Below are positions 8,263 through 16,953 of a DNA stretch of 64,000 nucleotides, in pieces. The DNA lies in NCBI GenBank assembly GCA_963789075.1, contig CAWBJQ010000003.1, forward strand, positions 1-64,000, given 5' to 3'. The notes beneath the pieces were generated by a model, which was given only the letters and a program-made list of their open reading frames with translations, was not told where the DNA came from and made no database searches. Numbering within the stretch: the stretch's first letter is position 1; each line of letters opens with the position of its first letter. A program made the translations under genes and the position numbers. The DNA is from DATATJ01 sp963789075. Its GTDB lineage: Bacteria; Acidobacteriota; Vicinamibacteria; Vicinamibacterales; CAVVIG01.

Positions 8263-9561
8263 ATGTGGAGCAGACGCGCGTTTCTGCAGAGTACGGGCGC
8301 ACTTTCGGCGTGGGCCACGCTTCGACATGACGCCTTCGAGCGCGTCAGCGCCGCCACATCCGCCGTCGCCGACCGGCCGGCCGCCGACATTGCCGCCGAC
8401 GAGGGCTACTGGCGCGAGATCCAGCAGGCCTTTACGCTCGATCGCACGATCATCAATCTGAACAATGGCTACACGTGCCCGAGCCCGCGAGTCGTCCACG
8501 AGGCCTTGAAGCGGTATCTGGACATCTCCAACCAGGCGCCCATTTACTACATGTGGACCTTGCTCGAGCCGAATATCGAGTCGGTCCGCCGGACATTGGC
8601 CGCTGAAGCCGGCTGCGATCCCGAAGAGCTCGCCATCACGCGAAACGCCAGCGAAGGGTTACAGATCTGTCAACTCGGCATCGACCTGAAACCGGGCGAC
8701 GAAGTGGTGACGACCAACCAGGATTATGGGCGGATGCTCGACACCTGGGATCAGCGCGTGCGCCGCGACGGCATCGTCGTCCACAAGGTCTCGTTTCCGG
8801 TGCCGAGCGAGAACTTGAGCGAGCTGGCCAGCCGGCTGGAGCGTGCGATCACGCCGCGGACGAAAGTGCTCCATTTCTGCCATGTCACTAATCTGACCGG
8901 GCAGATTTTCCCGGTGCAGCAGCTGTCGCGCATGGCGCGCAGCCGCGGCATCCAGACGATCGTCGACGGCGCGCACGCGTTCGCGCATTTTCCGTTCAAA
9001 GTGCGCGATCTCGAGTGCGACTACTACGGCACGTCACTCCACAAGTGGATGCTCGCACCGGTCGGCACCGGCTTTCTCTACGTCCGCCGCGAGAACATCG
9101 AGAAACTGTGGCCGCTCACGCCGGCGGCCGCGGCGAAGGCGAAGGACATTCGGAAATTCGAGGAGGTCGGGACCCATCCGGCGGCCAATCACAACGCGAT
9201 CGCCGAGGCGCTCGCGTTTCATCAGGCGATCGGCATCGAGCGCAAGTCGGCGCGGCTGCAATATCTCAAGAACCGGTGGGCGCGGCGGCTCGAGCCGCAG
9301 CGAGGCGTCCGGATCCTCACCAGCTTCGACCCGTCGCAATCGTGGGGGCTCGCCAACGTGAGCCTCGAAGGCCTGGATGCATCGAAGGTCCACGACCATC
9401 TCTGGGCGCGCTACCGCATCATCGTCGCGCCGATCAAGCACGCGGAGTATCAGGGGCTGCGCGTGACGCCCAACGTCTACTCGACGCTCGACGAGATCGA
9501 CACGTTCTCCGGCGCGATTGAAGGTCTGCTCAAAAACCCCGCGGCGCTCACGCAGGCCTGA
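8263..9561 (+). CDS. Aminotransferase class V with Tat signal (isopenicillin-N-epimerase-like)
   Basis: A PLP fold-type I enzyme of the class V group. The N-terminal WSRRAFLQSTGALSAWA is a Tat signal, so the protein works outside the cytoplasm. INLNNGYTCPSP opens the fold. ITRNASEGLQI contacts the PLP phosphate, and YYGTSLHKWMLAPVGTG carries the Schiff-base lysine. I chose the ATG at 8263 because GGAGG lies 6-11 bases upstream; the upstream ATG at 8212 would bury the Tat motif. Length is 432 residues. Members with this architecture act as epimerases or desulfurases; the substrate is unknown. The frame is intact and the gene is followed closely by a membrane glycosyltransferase. Confidence 0.88.
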   Translation: MWSRRAFLQSTGALSAWATLRHDAFERVSAATSAVADRPAADIAADEGYWREIQQAFTLDRTIINLNNGYTCPSPRVVHEALKRYLDISNQAPIYYMWTLLEPNIESVRRTLAAEAGCDPEELAITRNASEGLQICQLGIDLKPGDEVVTTNQDYGRMLDTWDQRVRRDGIVVHKVSFPVPSENLSELASRLERAITPRTKVLHFCHVTNLTGQIFPVQQLSRMARSRGIQTIVDGAHAFAHFPFKVRDLECDYYGTSLHKWMLAPVGTGFLYVRRENIEKLWPLTPAAAAKAKDIRKFEEVGTHPAANHNAIAEALAFHQAIGIERKSARLQYLKNRWARRLEPQRGVRILTSFDPSQSWGLANVSLEGLDASKVHDHLWARYRIIVAPIKHAEYQGLRVTPNVYSTLDEIDTFSGAIEGLLKNPAALTQA

Positions 9562-9583
9562 GCGGGCGGCAGGCGCGCGCGAT

Positions 9584-11095
9584 ATGCTTCGTGACGTGCT
9601 CGATCGCCCACTGCCGTCCCGCGCACGCCCGCCGCTGCTTCCGCGCTGGGCGCGCGCGGCCGATTACCTGGCCCTTCTGCTGCTGCTCATCGCGGTGACG
9701 ATCGCGATGTCCGGCGGCTTTCACACGCACGTCGGCAGTCTGTCGCTCAGCCTGAGCTCGCCGCTGCGCATGCTGCTATGGGCGGCGATCGTGATCGCCG
9801 CGCGCCACTCCGTTGTCGGGCGGTTCTCGATCGTCCATCACCTCGGCGTCGATTTCAGCGCCGCGATTCGCTCGACGCCGCTGCGTACTGCTGCGGTCGT
9901 CGTGCTCGTCACGCGGCTGGTGATATTTCTCGCGGGCTTTCTTGCGGTCCTGACGTTCGGCTACGCACCGAATGCACAACCGTTTCGCGATTTCACCAGC
10001 GAGCTGATGAGCCTCCCCCTGCGATGGGACACGGGTTGGTACCTGCAGATCGCCAGGGAGGGCTACAAAGTCGCCGAGGACGCCAGCGCCCAGCTCCAGC
10101 AGAACATCGTGTTTTTCCCGGCGTACCCGATGCTCGTGCGCGTGCTCGGGCTGCTCGGCGGGAACACCCTGCCGTCGTTCGTCATCGCAGGAACCGTCGC
10201 GTCGGTGGTGTTGTTCGGATGGGCTCTGGTCTATCTGTACTGGCTCGCTCGCGAAGAGCGTCTGACGGAAGACCAGTCGGCCGCCGCGCTCTGGCTGATC
10301 GCGGCCTTTCCCTTCTCGCTCTTCTACGGCGCGATTTACACCGAATCGCTCTATCTGGCTGGCGCGATCGGTGCGTTCTACCACTTCCGGAAGCGGGAGT
10401 TCGGCCGCGCGGCTGCCTGGGGATTCATTGTCGGTCTGACGCGACCGAATGGATTCTTCATCTGCCTGCCGCTCGCGTTGCTGATGTTCGATCAGCGGTC
10501 ATCCATCCGCGGCGCCAGCGAGCATTCGCGCGGCCCGGCTGAAGGCGGATACCACCAGCCGGGCGCGGTGCACGACCGCGGCTGGCTGCGCGCGATCTCT
10601 CCCACGGCACTCGCCGCCGCCGCGATGCCGCTGGCCGGCGTGCTGCTGTACTCGCTGTTCATCGCGAACCTGACCGGGAATCCGCTGGCGTGGGCCGCAG
10701 GGCACGTCGCCTGGGGACGTCACTACGAGGGACTCGGCACGCTGGTCGCCGACCGGTACGGCGTGATCGCGCGCGTTGGATTGATCGGCTACATCACGTA
10801 TCAGCCCTACGATTTTCTCAACGCGCTCGGCGTCGCGATCGTCCTCGCGTCGGTCTGGCCCGTGACGCGCCGATTCGGGATCGCGTACTCCGTGTTCATC
10901 CTGATCAATATCCTGCCGCCGCTGGCCGCCGGCGGTCTGATGTCGGCCGGCCGGTTCTCGTCGGTGCTGTTCCCGGCGTTTCTCTGGCTGGCCACAGCTG
11001 TGCCGGCTCGACACCGCGCGGGGTGGATGATGGTGTTCGCCGCGCTGCAGGCCTTCAACGCGGCGCTGTTCTATACGTGGCGGCCGTTGTACTGA
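9584..11095 (+). CDS. PIG-V-like integral membrane mannosyltransferase
   Basis: A 503-residue polytopic membrane protein. After the first membrane segment (YLALLLLLIAVTIAM) and several others, the first large loop contains LRWDTGWYLQIAREGY, then QNIVFFPAYPMLVR. Together these are the signature of the PIG-V/Mannosyl_trans2 group of GT-C glycosyltransferases, with the Asp as the probable catalytic base. These enzymes transfer a sugar from a polyprenyl-phosphate donor on the outer face of the membrane. The start is ATG 9584, 22 bases after the aminotransferase stop, suggesting co-transcription. The frame is intact; the acceptor is unknown. Confidence 0.72.
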   Translation: MLRDVLDRPLPSRARPPLLPRWARAADYLALLLLLIAVTIAMSGGFHTHVGSLSLSLSSPLRMLLWAAIVIAARHSVVGRFSIVHHLGVDFSAAIRSTPLRTAAVVVLVTRLVIFLAGFLAVLTFGYAPNAQPFRDFTSELMSLPLRWDTGWYLQIAREGYKVAEDASAQLQQNIVFFPAYPMLVRVLGLLGGNTLPSFVIAGTVASVVLFGWALVYLYWLAREERLTEDQSAAALWLIAAFPFSLFYGAIYTESLYLAGAIGAFYHFRKREFGRAAAWGFIVGLTRPNGFFICLPLALLMFDQRSSIRGASEHSRGPAEGGYHQPGAVHDRGWLRAISPTALAAAAMPLAGVLLYSLFIANLTGNPLAWAAGHVAWGRHYEGLGTLVADRYGVIARVGLIGYITYQPYDFLNALGVAIVLASVWPVTRRFGIAYSVFILINILPPLAAGGLMSAGRFSSVLFPAFLWLATAVPARHRAGWMMVFAALQAFNAALFYTWRPLY

Positions 11096-11126
11096 AGCAT
11101 GCCCGCAATCAGTTTCCGATATTTTT

Positions 11127-11230
11127 CATCACGAAGAACGAAGAACACGAAGAACACGGATTACCAGTTGTGCATGGTGCAATCTTCGTGCGCTTCGTGC
11201 GCTTCGTGCCCCTTCCTGACTCCGTGATGA
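11127..11230. repeat. CACGAAG-type palindromic repeat, copy 3
   Basis: CACGAAGAACGAAGAACACGAAGAACACG-like left arm and three CTTCGTGCG units on the right, with a 24-base non-repeated centre that lacks the TGTACA seen in copies 1, 5 and 7. Confidence 0.75.
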
Positions 11231-11295
11231 AAGTTGCTGAAGTGTCCCGTTCAGCCGGTCCGACAAACCAGCGACGGTGTTACATTCGTCTCGCG

Positions 11296-12744
11296 ATGCC
11301 AACTCGCGCCTGCATACTCTTCCTCTGCGCGCTGACGACCGCCGCTGTCGCCGCGCCGGCGCACGCCGCGCCGCAATCCGCGTCTCGCGCCGCCAGCCCG
11401 GAGCGCACGTGGGACGAGCGGCGCATCCCGCTGCCGCAGGTCGGCAGCAGCGTCGCGTACGTGCCGCATACCCCGACGGTCCACGTCGTCCTGTTCATCA
11501 GCGGCGATGCCGGATGGAACACGACGATGAGCGAGATGGCGCGCCGCATCGCGCCGCGGGCGGTCGTGATCGGCGTCTCGTATCCCGCGCTCAAGCGTTC
11601 CGCCGCGAGCGAAGGGGGCTGCTGGTACACCGCGTCCGATCTCGAGCTGATCTCGCACGCGGCGCAGAAGGCGCTGAACCTGCCGCAGTACCATCCGCCG
11701 GCGCTGGTCGGCTACGGATCGGGCGCCGCGGTCGTGTATGCCGCGCTCGCCGCCGCACCGGCCATCACGTTCGCCGGCGGCGTCAGCCTTGGCTTCTGTC
11801 CCAATCTCCCGCTGCAGCGCGAGATCTGCTCGGGCGACACGTGGTCGCCTGACTACGACGACAAGAAACACGTCAACCGCCTGCCGACGTCGAAGACGCT
11901 GCCGAAGGACTGGTACGTCATGCTCGGCGTAGCGAACCCGGCCTGCCCTGCCGACGCCGCGCGGCGCTTCGTCGCAGGCATGCCGAAAACGCACGCGATT
12001 GAAGGCGCGTCGTTCGAGGCCGCGCTCCAGGAGCTCTGGTCCGAAAAAGATGTCAGGCCACCGGCCGCCGTCCCGCTGACCGCGACCACGCGCGAGCTCG
12101 AAGCGGATCTGCAGCAGCTCCAGCTTCCGCTCGAATTTCGGTGGCCGTCGCAGCTCTCGTCGCTGCTCGTGTTCTTCTCCGGAGACGGCGGATGGGCGTC
12201 GCTCGACGAGGCGGTCGCAGAGCATCTCGCCGCGCGGGGAGTCGGCGTCGTCGGCGTCAGCTCGCTGCGTTATTTCTGGCAGGCCAAATCACCCGCGCAG
12301 GTCGCCGCGGACCTGCGCCGGCTGGCGGCCACGCTCGGGCGCAGTGGGAAGTCGGTGTTCGCGGGCGGCTTTTCATTCGGCGCCGAAGTCGTGCCGGTGG
12401 CGCTGAAGGAGTGGCCAGTGTCGGACCGTCGACTCCTGAGTGGCCTGGTGATGATCGCGCCGGGCCTCAGCGCCAGCTTCGAGATCGATCCGCTCGACTG
12501 GGTGCGCACGCCTCAGGAGAATCCGGCCACGCAGATCGCGCCGGCGGTGCGCGACCTCGGGCTGCCTACGCTCTGCCTCGCCGGCGTCGACGAAACCGAC
12601 ACGCCGTGCGCGACGCTCGCCGGAGCGCCCGCCGTGAAAACCGTGCGCCTGCCGGGCTCGCATCACTTCAACAGCGACTACGTGCCGGTTGCCGAGACGG
12701 TACTCGATTTCATTCGAACCATGACCGTCGAGAAACATCCGTGA
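11296..12744 (+). CDS. acvB: AcvB/VirJ-family periplasmic protein, probable aminoacyl-phosphatidylglycerol hydrolase
   Basis: A signal peptide (LFLCALTTAAVAAPAHA) is followed by two VirJ-like alpha/beta-hydrolase halves. The first has VVLFISGDAGWN and VGYGSGAAVVY. The second has LLVFFSGDGGWA, the nucleophile elbow GGFSFGAEVVP, and the terminal His region LPGSHHFNSDY. Only the second half keeps the G-x-S-x-G serine, so it is probably the active one. In Agrobacterium and Rhizobium, AcvB is a periplasmic lysyl-phosphatidylglycerol hydrolase encoded beside the synthase LpiA/MprF. Here the stop overlaps the GTG of mprF, giving the same pairing. Length is 482 residues and the frame is intact. Confidence 0.86.
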   Translation: MPTRACILFLCALTTAAVAAPAHAAPQSASRAASPERTWDERRIPLPQVGSSVAYVPHTPTVHVVLFISGDAGWNTTMSEMARRIAPRAVVIGVSYPALKRSAASEGGCWYTASDLELISHAAQKALNLPQYHPPALVGYGSGAAVVYAALAAAPAITFAGGVSLGFCPNLPLQREICSGDTWSPDYDDKKHVNRLPTSKTLPKDWYVMLGVANPACPADAARRFVAGMPKTHAIEGASFEAALQELWSEKDVRPPAAVPLTATTRELEADLQQLQLPLEFRWPSQLSSLLVFFSGDGGWASLDEAVAEHLAARGVGVVGVSSLRYFWQAKSPAQVAADLRRLAATLGRSGKSVFAGGFSFGAEVVPVALKEWPVSDRRLLSGLVMIAPGLSASFEIDPLDWVRTPQENPATQIAPAVRDLGLPTLCLAGVDETDTPCATLAGAPAVKTVRLPGSHHFNSDYVPVAETVLDFIRTMTVEKHP

Positions 12745-15376
12745 GCGATCACGCCCCGGGCCGGCCGGCCGTGTCATCGCGTGTGACGACGGGGATCGTG
12801 TGGATCGTCGGCCACGCGTCGCGGTTTCTGCCGGTCGTGGTCATTGCCATCATCGGCGCGCTGACGTGGCAGGCGGTGCGCCAGGTGCACCCGATCGCTG
12901 TCGTCAACGTTCTGCGCGCCATGCAGGCGCCGTGGCTGGTCGCTGCAGCGGTCCTGACGCTCCTGAACATCGGCGTCATGGGCCTGTACGACGTCATGGC
13001 GTTCCGACAGACGCGCGCGCGGCCGCTGGAACGCTGGCAGTACGGCGCGGTCGCCTTCGCGTGGAGCAACTTCCTGACGCTCGGCCCCTTCGCGGGGCCG
13101 GCCATCCGGTTCTGGCTGTACAACCGGTCGGTCGAGCACCAATCGGACCTCGAAACGGGCGTCCTGTCGATTGCGATTGCGTTCGCGTCGGGTCTGGGCG
13201 GCTGGACGATTGCCGCCTTGATCGCGCCTGCGCGCGGCGGCACCGTCCCAGCGGTGCTCTTCGCGGCGATCGCCGCCGTGCTCGTCTACCTCATCGTGCT
13301 CATCGCACGGGTGATCGCGTTCCGCATCGAACGGTTCGACGATGTCGATCCGAGACCGCGAGCGGCGCTCGGACCGGCGTTCATCGGCTGGCTCGACTGG
13401 TTCCTGGCCAGCCTCGCCTTCGTCGCGTGCCTGCGATCGACCGGCGCCGCGATTTCCGCGGTGGCGTCAATCCGATCGTTCTTCTTCGGTCAGGCGATCG
13501 GCCTGGCAAGCCTGATTCCCGGCGGGTTCGGCAGCAGCGACGCCTTCTGGATTGCGCACCTGCCACTCGACGTCGGCGTCACCACCGGCGCACTCGTCGC
13601 GTACCGGCTCATTTATTACATCGTGCCGTGGGCGGCCGCGTCGCTCGTGCTGTTGTCGTGGGCAACGCGGCGCGCGTCGCGGCGTGTCGAGCTGGCGCGG
13701 CGGTTGGTGGCGGGGCTCGTCGCCGCCGGCGGCGCGCTGATGCTGCTCAGCACCTCGACGCGCGCGCTCAGTCCTCGTCTCGATATGCTCGAGAAGGTCG
13801 TGCCGCTGCCGATTGTCGAGGTGAGCCACGTCGCCGCGGCGCTCACTGGCGTTCTGCTCCTGGTGCTGGCGCGAGGCCTGGCGAAGGGCTATCGCGCGGC
13901 GATCGGCGCGACGATTGGTGTGCTGCTGCTGGCCGCGGTGTCGTCACTGTTGAAGGGGCTCGACTACGAAGAGGCGGTGATTCTCACGGGGCTCGCCGTC
14001 GCGGCGTGGTCGCAGGCGCCGCTGTTCGATCGCCCGAGCGGCGGCCCGTGGTTCACCGCGCGCGATCTCGCCGTCGCTGCGCTCGCGCTGTTTCTGTTCC
14101 TCGGATTCGGCGCGTTCACGTACCGCCTCACACCGGCGTCGCTCGAGCGCGTGAAATACGTCGGCTACCGCTTCGAGCGCGGCCGGTACCTGCGCACGGC
14201 CGGGACGCTGGCGATTGCCGTCACAGCCGGCGCGCTCTACGTGCTGCTGCGCGTGTCGGTCGGCTTCACGCGCCTGCAGGAGGACGAGATCGACCGGACG
14301 CTGGAGCTGCACGCGGCGATGGGCCAGGGCACGTCGGCGATGATGGTCGCCAACAGCGACAAGGCCGTGTTCCGCGTCGACGATCGCGGCTTCTGCCTGT
14401 ATCGCACAATCGGCCCGTATCTCGTGGTCTTCGCCGATCCGTCCGTTGCGGCGGCCGGGGAGCGCGCCGACTTTCTCAACGCGCTGTTCGCCTTCGCGGC
14501 GGAGATCGATCGGCGGCCGCTCTTCTATCAGATTTCGCTGGAGTGGATTCCGCCGCTGCACGATCGCGGCTACGCGTTCTTCAAGCTGGGCGAGGAGGCG
14601 CACGTGCCGCTGCGGCACGTGTCGTTGGACGGTTCGCAGGGCAAGCTTTATCGCCAGATTCTCCGCCGCGGCGAGCGCGACGGGCTGCGGTTTCGCGTCC
14701 TCGCGCCGTTCGAGATCGATGCGGCGCTGCCCGAGCTGCGCGCGATCTCTGACGACTGGCTCGAATCGAAGGGACAGCGCGAGCGACAGTTCTCGATCGG
14801 CTTCTTCGACGAGGCGTACGTCCGCCGATTCCCGTGCGCGATCATCGAATACGTGGGTTCGGAGCGGCTGTCACCGTCGGCGAACGCGGTGGCAGACGAT
14901 GAACGCGGCTCCGGCCTCAAATCGTCGCGTTCGCCAACCTGCTCCGCGGGCCGCGCCGGGAGGAGCTCTCCATCGACCTGATGCGATACCGCAGTAAGGG
15001 GCCACACGCGATGGATTTTCTGTTCGCGTCGCTGTTCTTCTACGGCAAGGAGCAGGGCTTCGAGCGCTTCAACCTCGGCATGGCGCCGCTCGCCAGCGTC
15101 GGCCGCTTCCAGGGCGCGCACGCGCGCGAGCGGCTGGCCAATCTGCTCTTCCAGCACGGAGAGAACTGGTACAACTTCCAGGGACTGCGGTTCTACAAGG
15201 CGAAATTCGATCCCGTGTGGGTACCGCGCTACATGGCGTACCAGAACGCGTGGGAGTGGCCGGCGGCCATCACGAACGTCAGCGCGCTGGTCGCCGGCGG
15301 CTGGGCCAATGTGATGCGCGGCAAGAAGAACGGTCGAAAAGGGGCCGACCTCTTTTTCGTGAAGCGCGTCCGCTGA
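12741..15376 (+). CDS. mprF: Bifunctional phosphatidylglycerol lysyl/aminoacyl-transferase and flippase MprF, frameshifted
   Basis: The N-terminal two thirds is a flippase with at least twelve membrane segments, including FLPVVVIAIIGALTWQAV and the conserved LGPFAGPAIRFWLY and SLIPGGFGSSDAF. The C-terminal domain is the LPG synthase/DUF2156 fold: STSAMMVANSDKAVF-like (TSAMMVANSDKAVFRVDDRG), LDGSQGKLYRQILRRGERDG, then after a break near 14905 VAFANLLRGPRREELSIDLMRY and FERFNLGMAPLASVG. It adds an amino acid from aminoacyl-tRNA to phosphatidylglycerol and flips the product, lowering surface charge. The GTG start at 12741 overlaps acvB. The last dozen codons are formed by an AAAAGGGG-type repeat, so the natural C-terminus is uncertain. 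Confidence 0.88.
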
Positions 15377-15399
15377 AAAAGGGGTACGGCCCCTTTTCG
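15336..15399. repeat. AAAAGGGG-type hairpin repeat, copy 1, overlapping the mprF stop
   Basis: GAAAAAGGGG and CCCCTTTTC pair around TACGG at 15375-15398, with a second half unit AAAAGGGGCCGACCTC just before it inside mprF. Similar hairpins follow the stops of genes at 29752 and 31018. Each could work as a terminator. Confidence 0.7.
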
Positions 15400-15403
15400 T
15401 TAG

Positions 15404-15589
15404 CGCCGCAGGCGCGTCGAGAATCTCGAGCAGCTCGGTCAGCGCGGCGATCTCCTGATGCGCGGCGTAGATGATCGCGCGCCGCTCCTGGAGCGTCGGC
15501 ACTGACCAGTCTTCGTTCTCGAGCTTCACGCGACCGTCGCCGTCGACGTCGACGAGCACCGTGTCCATCGGTTCGACGTATAGCCTCAT
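15404..15589 (-). CDS. Small hypothetical protein, 3' end obscured by a repeat
   Basis: From the ATG at 15589 the frame reads MRLYVEPMDTVLVDVDGDGR, then QERRAIIYAAHQEIAALTELLEIL, an acidic beta-hairpin followed by a helix. This looks like a genuine small cytoplasmic protein of about 60 residues. There is no stop at the expected place: the frame runs on into the AAAAGGGG repeat and then antisense through mprF to 14648. I give the likely natural part only. Function unknown. Confidence is moderate because composition, not homology, supports it. Confidence 0.4.
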
Positions 15590-15602
15590 CGCCGTATCTT
15601 CT

Positions 15603-15725
15603 CTCACGAAGTCACGTGGTCGACGAAGCCCACGAACATGAGCGGTATGAGGCCGCTCGTCCTGAGGCGGGTCGAAGGACGTGCTCTTCGTCCGTCTTCG
15701 CGGCTCGGATGAAGTTCGTGACCTC
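15603..15725. repeat. CACGAAG-type repeat, copy 4, with a nested CGTCCTGAGGCGGGTCGAAGGACG palindrome
   Basis: A degenerate CACGAAG left arm and CTTCGTC/TTCGTG right arm enclose a second repeat at about 15656-15681 of the CCTGAGC-GTCGAAGG type. That type occurs again near 36070. Nesting implies one repeat family inserted into the other. Confidence 0.55.
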
Positions 15726-15738
15726 TGAGCATGCACGC

Positions 15739-16122
15739 TCAGACGCCCGCCGCCGCAGCCGCGCGCTCCGCGTCGTCGACGCCGACGACGACCGAGGCGG
15801 AGGCGCTGCCTTCGGCGCCGCCTCCGTAGGCATATTCCACGTTGACGTCCACGTCGCTCACGAGCCGGAGGGTGGATGCGAGGCCGCCCGGGCCGTTCGG
15901 CACCAGCAGGAGCACGACGTTGCGCTCGACGACCTGATGATGGTGCTCGCGAAGCACCGCTCCGCCGTGCACATGGTTGTCGACGACCAGGCGCAGCTGT
16001 CCGCCGGATTCGAGTGTCATCGCCAGAATGTTGACGCGCTCGTCGGACAGCAGCCGGCAGACCCCGGCCAGCGCCCCGGGGCTGTTGGGCAGACGCAGAT
16101 TCAGTTCGGTACGAATCGCCAT
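15739..16122 (-). CDS. Tandem ACT-domain protein
   Basis: A 127-residue protein made of two ACT modules. The first has LRLPNSPGALAGVCRLLSDERVNILAM; the second has VPNGPGGLASTLRLVSDVDVNVEYAY. Each shows the beta-alpha-beta pattern with the small-residue turn that binds amino acids. Stand-alone ACT proteins sense amino acids and may regulate partner enzymes; the partner is not evident here. The ATG at 16122 gives a compact N-terminus MAIRTELNLRLPNS. The frame is intact. Confidence 0.85.
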   Translation of the reverse strand: MAIRTELNLRLPNSPGALAGVCRLLSDERVNILAMTLESGGQLRLVVDNHVHGGAVLREHHHQVVERNVVLLLVPNGPGGLASTLRLVSDVDVNVEYAYGGGAEGSASASVVVGVDDAERAAAAAGV

Positions 16123-16204
16123 GGCGGAGAGAGTATCAGATTGGGCAGGATGGGGCAGGGAGGGCGGAGGGACATGCGCAGGTCGGCTTGGACGATGAAA
16201 AACG

Positions 16205-16256
16205 GAAGTTAGAAAGCAGCCAGCCGATTGTGACTCGGCTGCTGCCTTCTAACTTC
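16205..16256. terminator. Long hairpin, probable terminator of the OmpA-like gene
   Basis: GAAGTTAGAAAGCAGCCAGCCGA pairs with TCGGCTGCTGCCTTCTAACTTC around TTGTGAC, a stem of about 22 bp with one small bulge. It lies 17 bases after the OmpA-like stop. No T run follows, so it may be a repeat element acting as an mRNA end stabiliser. Confidence 0.55.
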
Positions 16257-16272
16257 TTCGCGGGGCAATCTC

Positions 16273-16941
16273 TTACGCGAGCACCTTGATCACGACACGA
16301 CGATTCTGGGCGCGGCCCTCCTTCGTCTTGTTCGGCGCGACTGGCTTGTCTTCCCCGTAGCTGATGACGCTCATCTTGTGCAGCGGAATCTGGTATTGCT
16401 CGTACAGGTAGCGCTGCACGGCTTCCGCCCGCTCGAGGCCCAGCTTCTCGTTCGTCGCCTTCGGGCCGACGTTGTCGGTGTGGCCTTCGATCTCGATGTA
16501 GATGTTCTTCGGGTCCTGCTTCAACTGCGCGACCATCTCATCGATCTTCTGCTTGGCTTCGTCCGGCAGCGTCGTCTTGCCGAACTTGAAGTTGCCGCCG
16601 TCCTCGCTCAGCACGACCTCATAGACCAGGCGCTTCGACGCCTTGTCCATCGTGTCGACTTTGCCGTTGACGGCCGACGCCGCATCGTTGGCGGACGACG
16701 CGGCCGAGTTGGCCTGCTGCGCCGACTGCGCCGCCGCCTGGGCCTTCTGATCGACCTCGGAAATCCGTCCCTCGTTCTTCCGCGTCCGCTCCTGCGTTTC
16801 TTCGATGGAGCGGCCCTGAGCGTCCACCTTGTCGTTCACTTCGCCGACGCTCGTTCGGACGAACTTCTTGGTGGCACAGGCCGTGGTACCGCCCAGGGCT
16901 ATGGCGGCGATGGGAAGGGCAAACAAGAATCTTCGCAACAT
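16273..16941 (-). CDS. OmpA-family peptidoglycan-associated protein with coiled coil
   Basis: A 222-residue envelope protein. A signal peptide (FLFALPIAAIALGGTTAC) ends in a possible, imperfect lipobox cysteine at residue 22. Residues 35-100 form an Ala/Gln-rich helix (AQAAAQSAQQANSAASSA), a likely coiled coil or trimeric stalk. The C-terminal OmpA domain has FKFGKTTLPDEAKQKIDE, IEIEGHTDNVG with the diaminopimelate-binding Asp, and GRAQNRRVVIKV. It should anchor the outer membrane to peptidoglycan. The frame is intact. The VWFA gene lies 12 bases upstream on the same strand, so they may share a transcript. Confidence 0.88.
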   Translation of the reverse strand: MLRRFLFALPIAAIALGGTTACATKKFVRTSVGEVNDKVDAQGRSIEETQERTRKNEGRISEVDQKAQAAAQSAQQANSAASSANDAASAVNGKVDTMDKASKRLVYEVVLSEDGGNFKFGKTTLPDEAKQKIDEMVAQLKQDPKNIYIEIEGHTDNVGPKATNEKLGLERAEAVQRYLYEQYQIPLHKMSVISYGEDKPVAPNKTKEGRAQNRRVVIKVLA

Positions 16942-16953
16942 GATTCGATCCTC

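Noticed and set aside
11127..11230. CRISPR-like direct repeats
   Set aside because: Units are 7-9 bases without 30-40 base unique spacers, arms are inverted relative to each other, and no cas gene is nearby.
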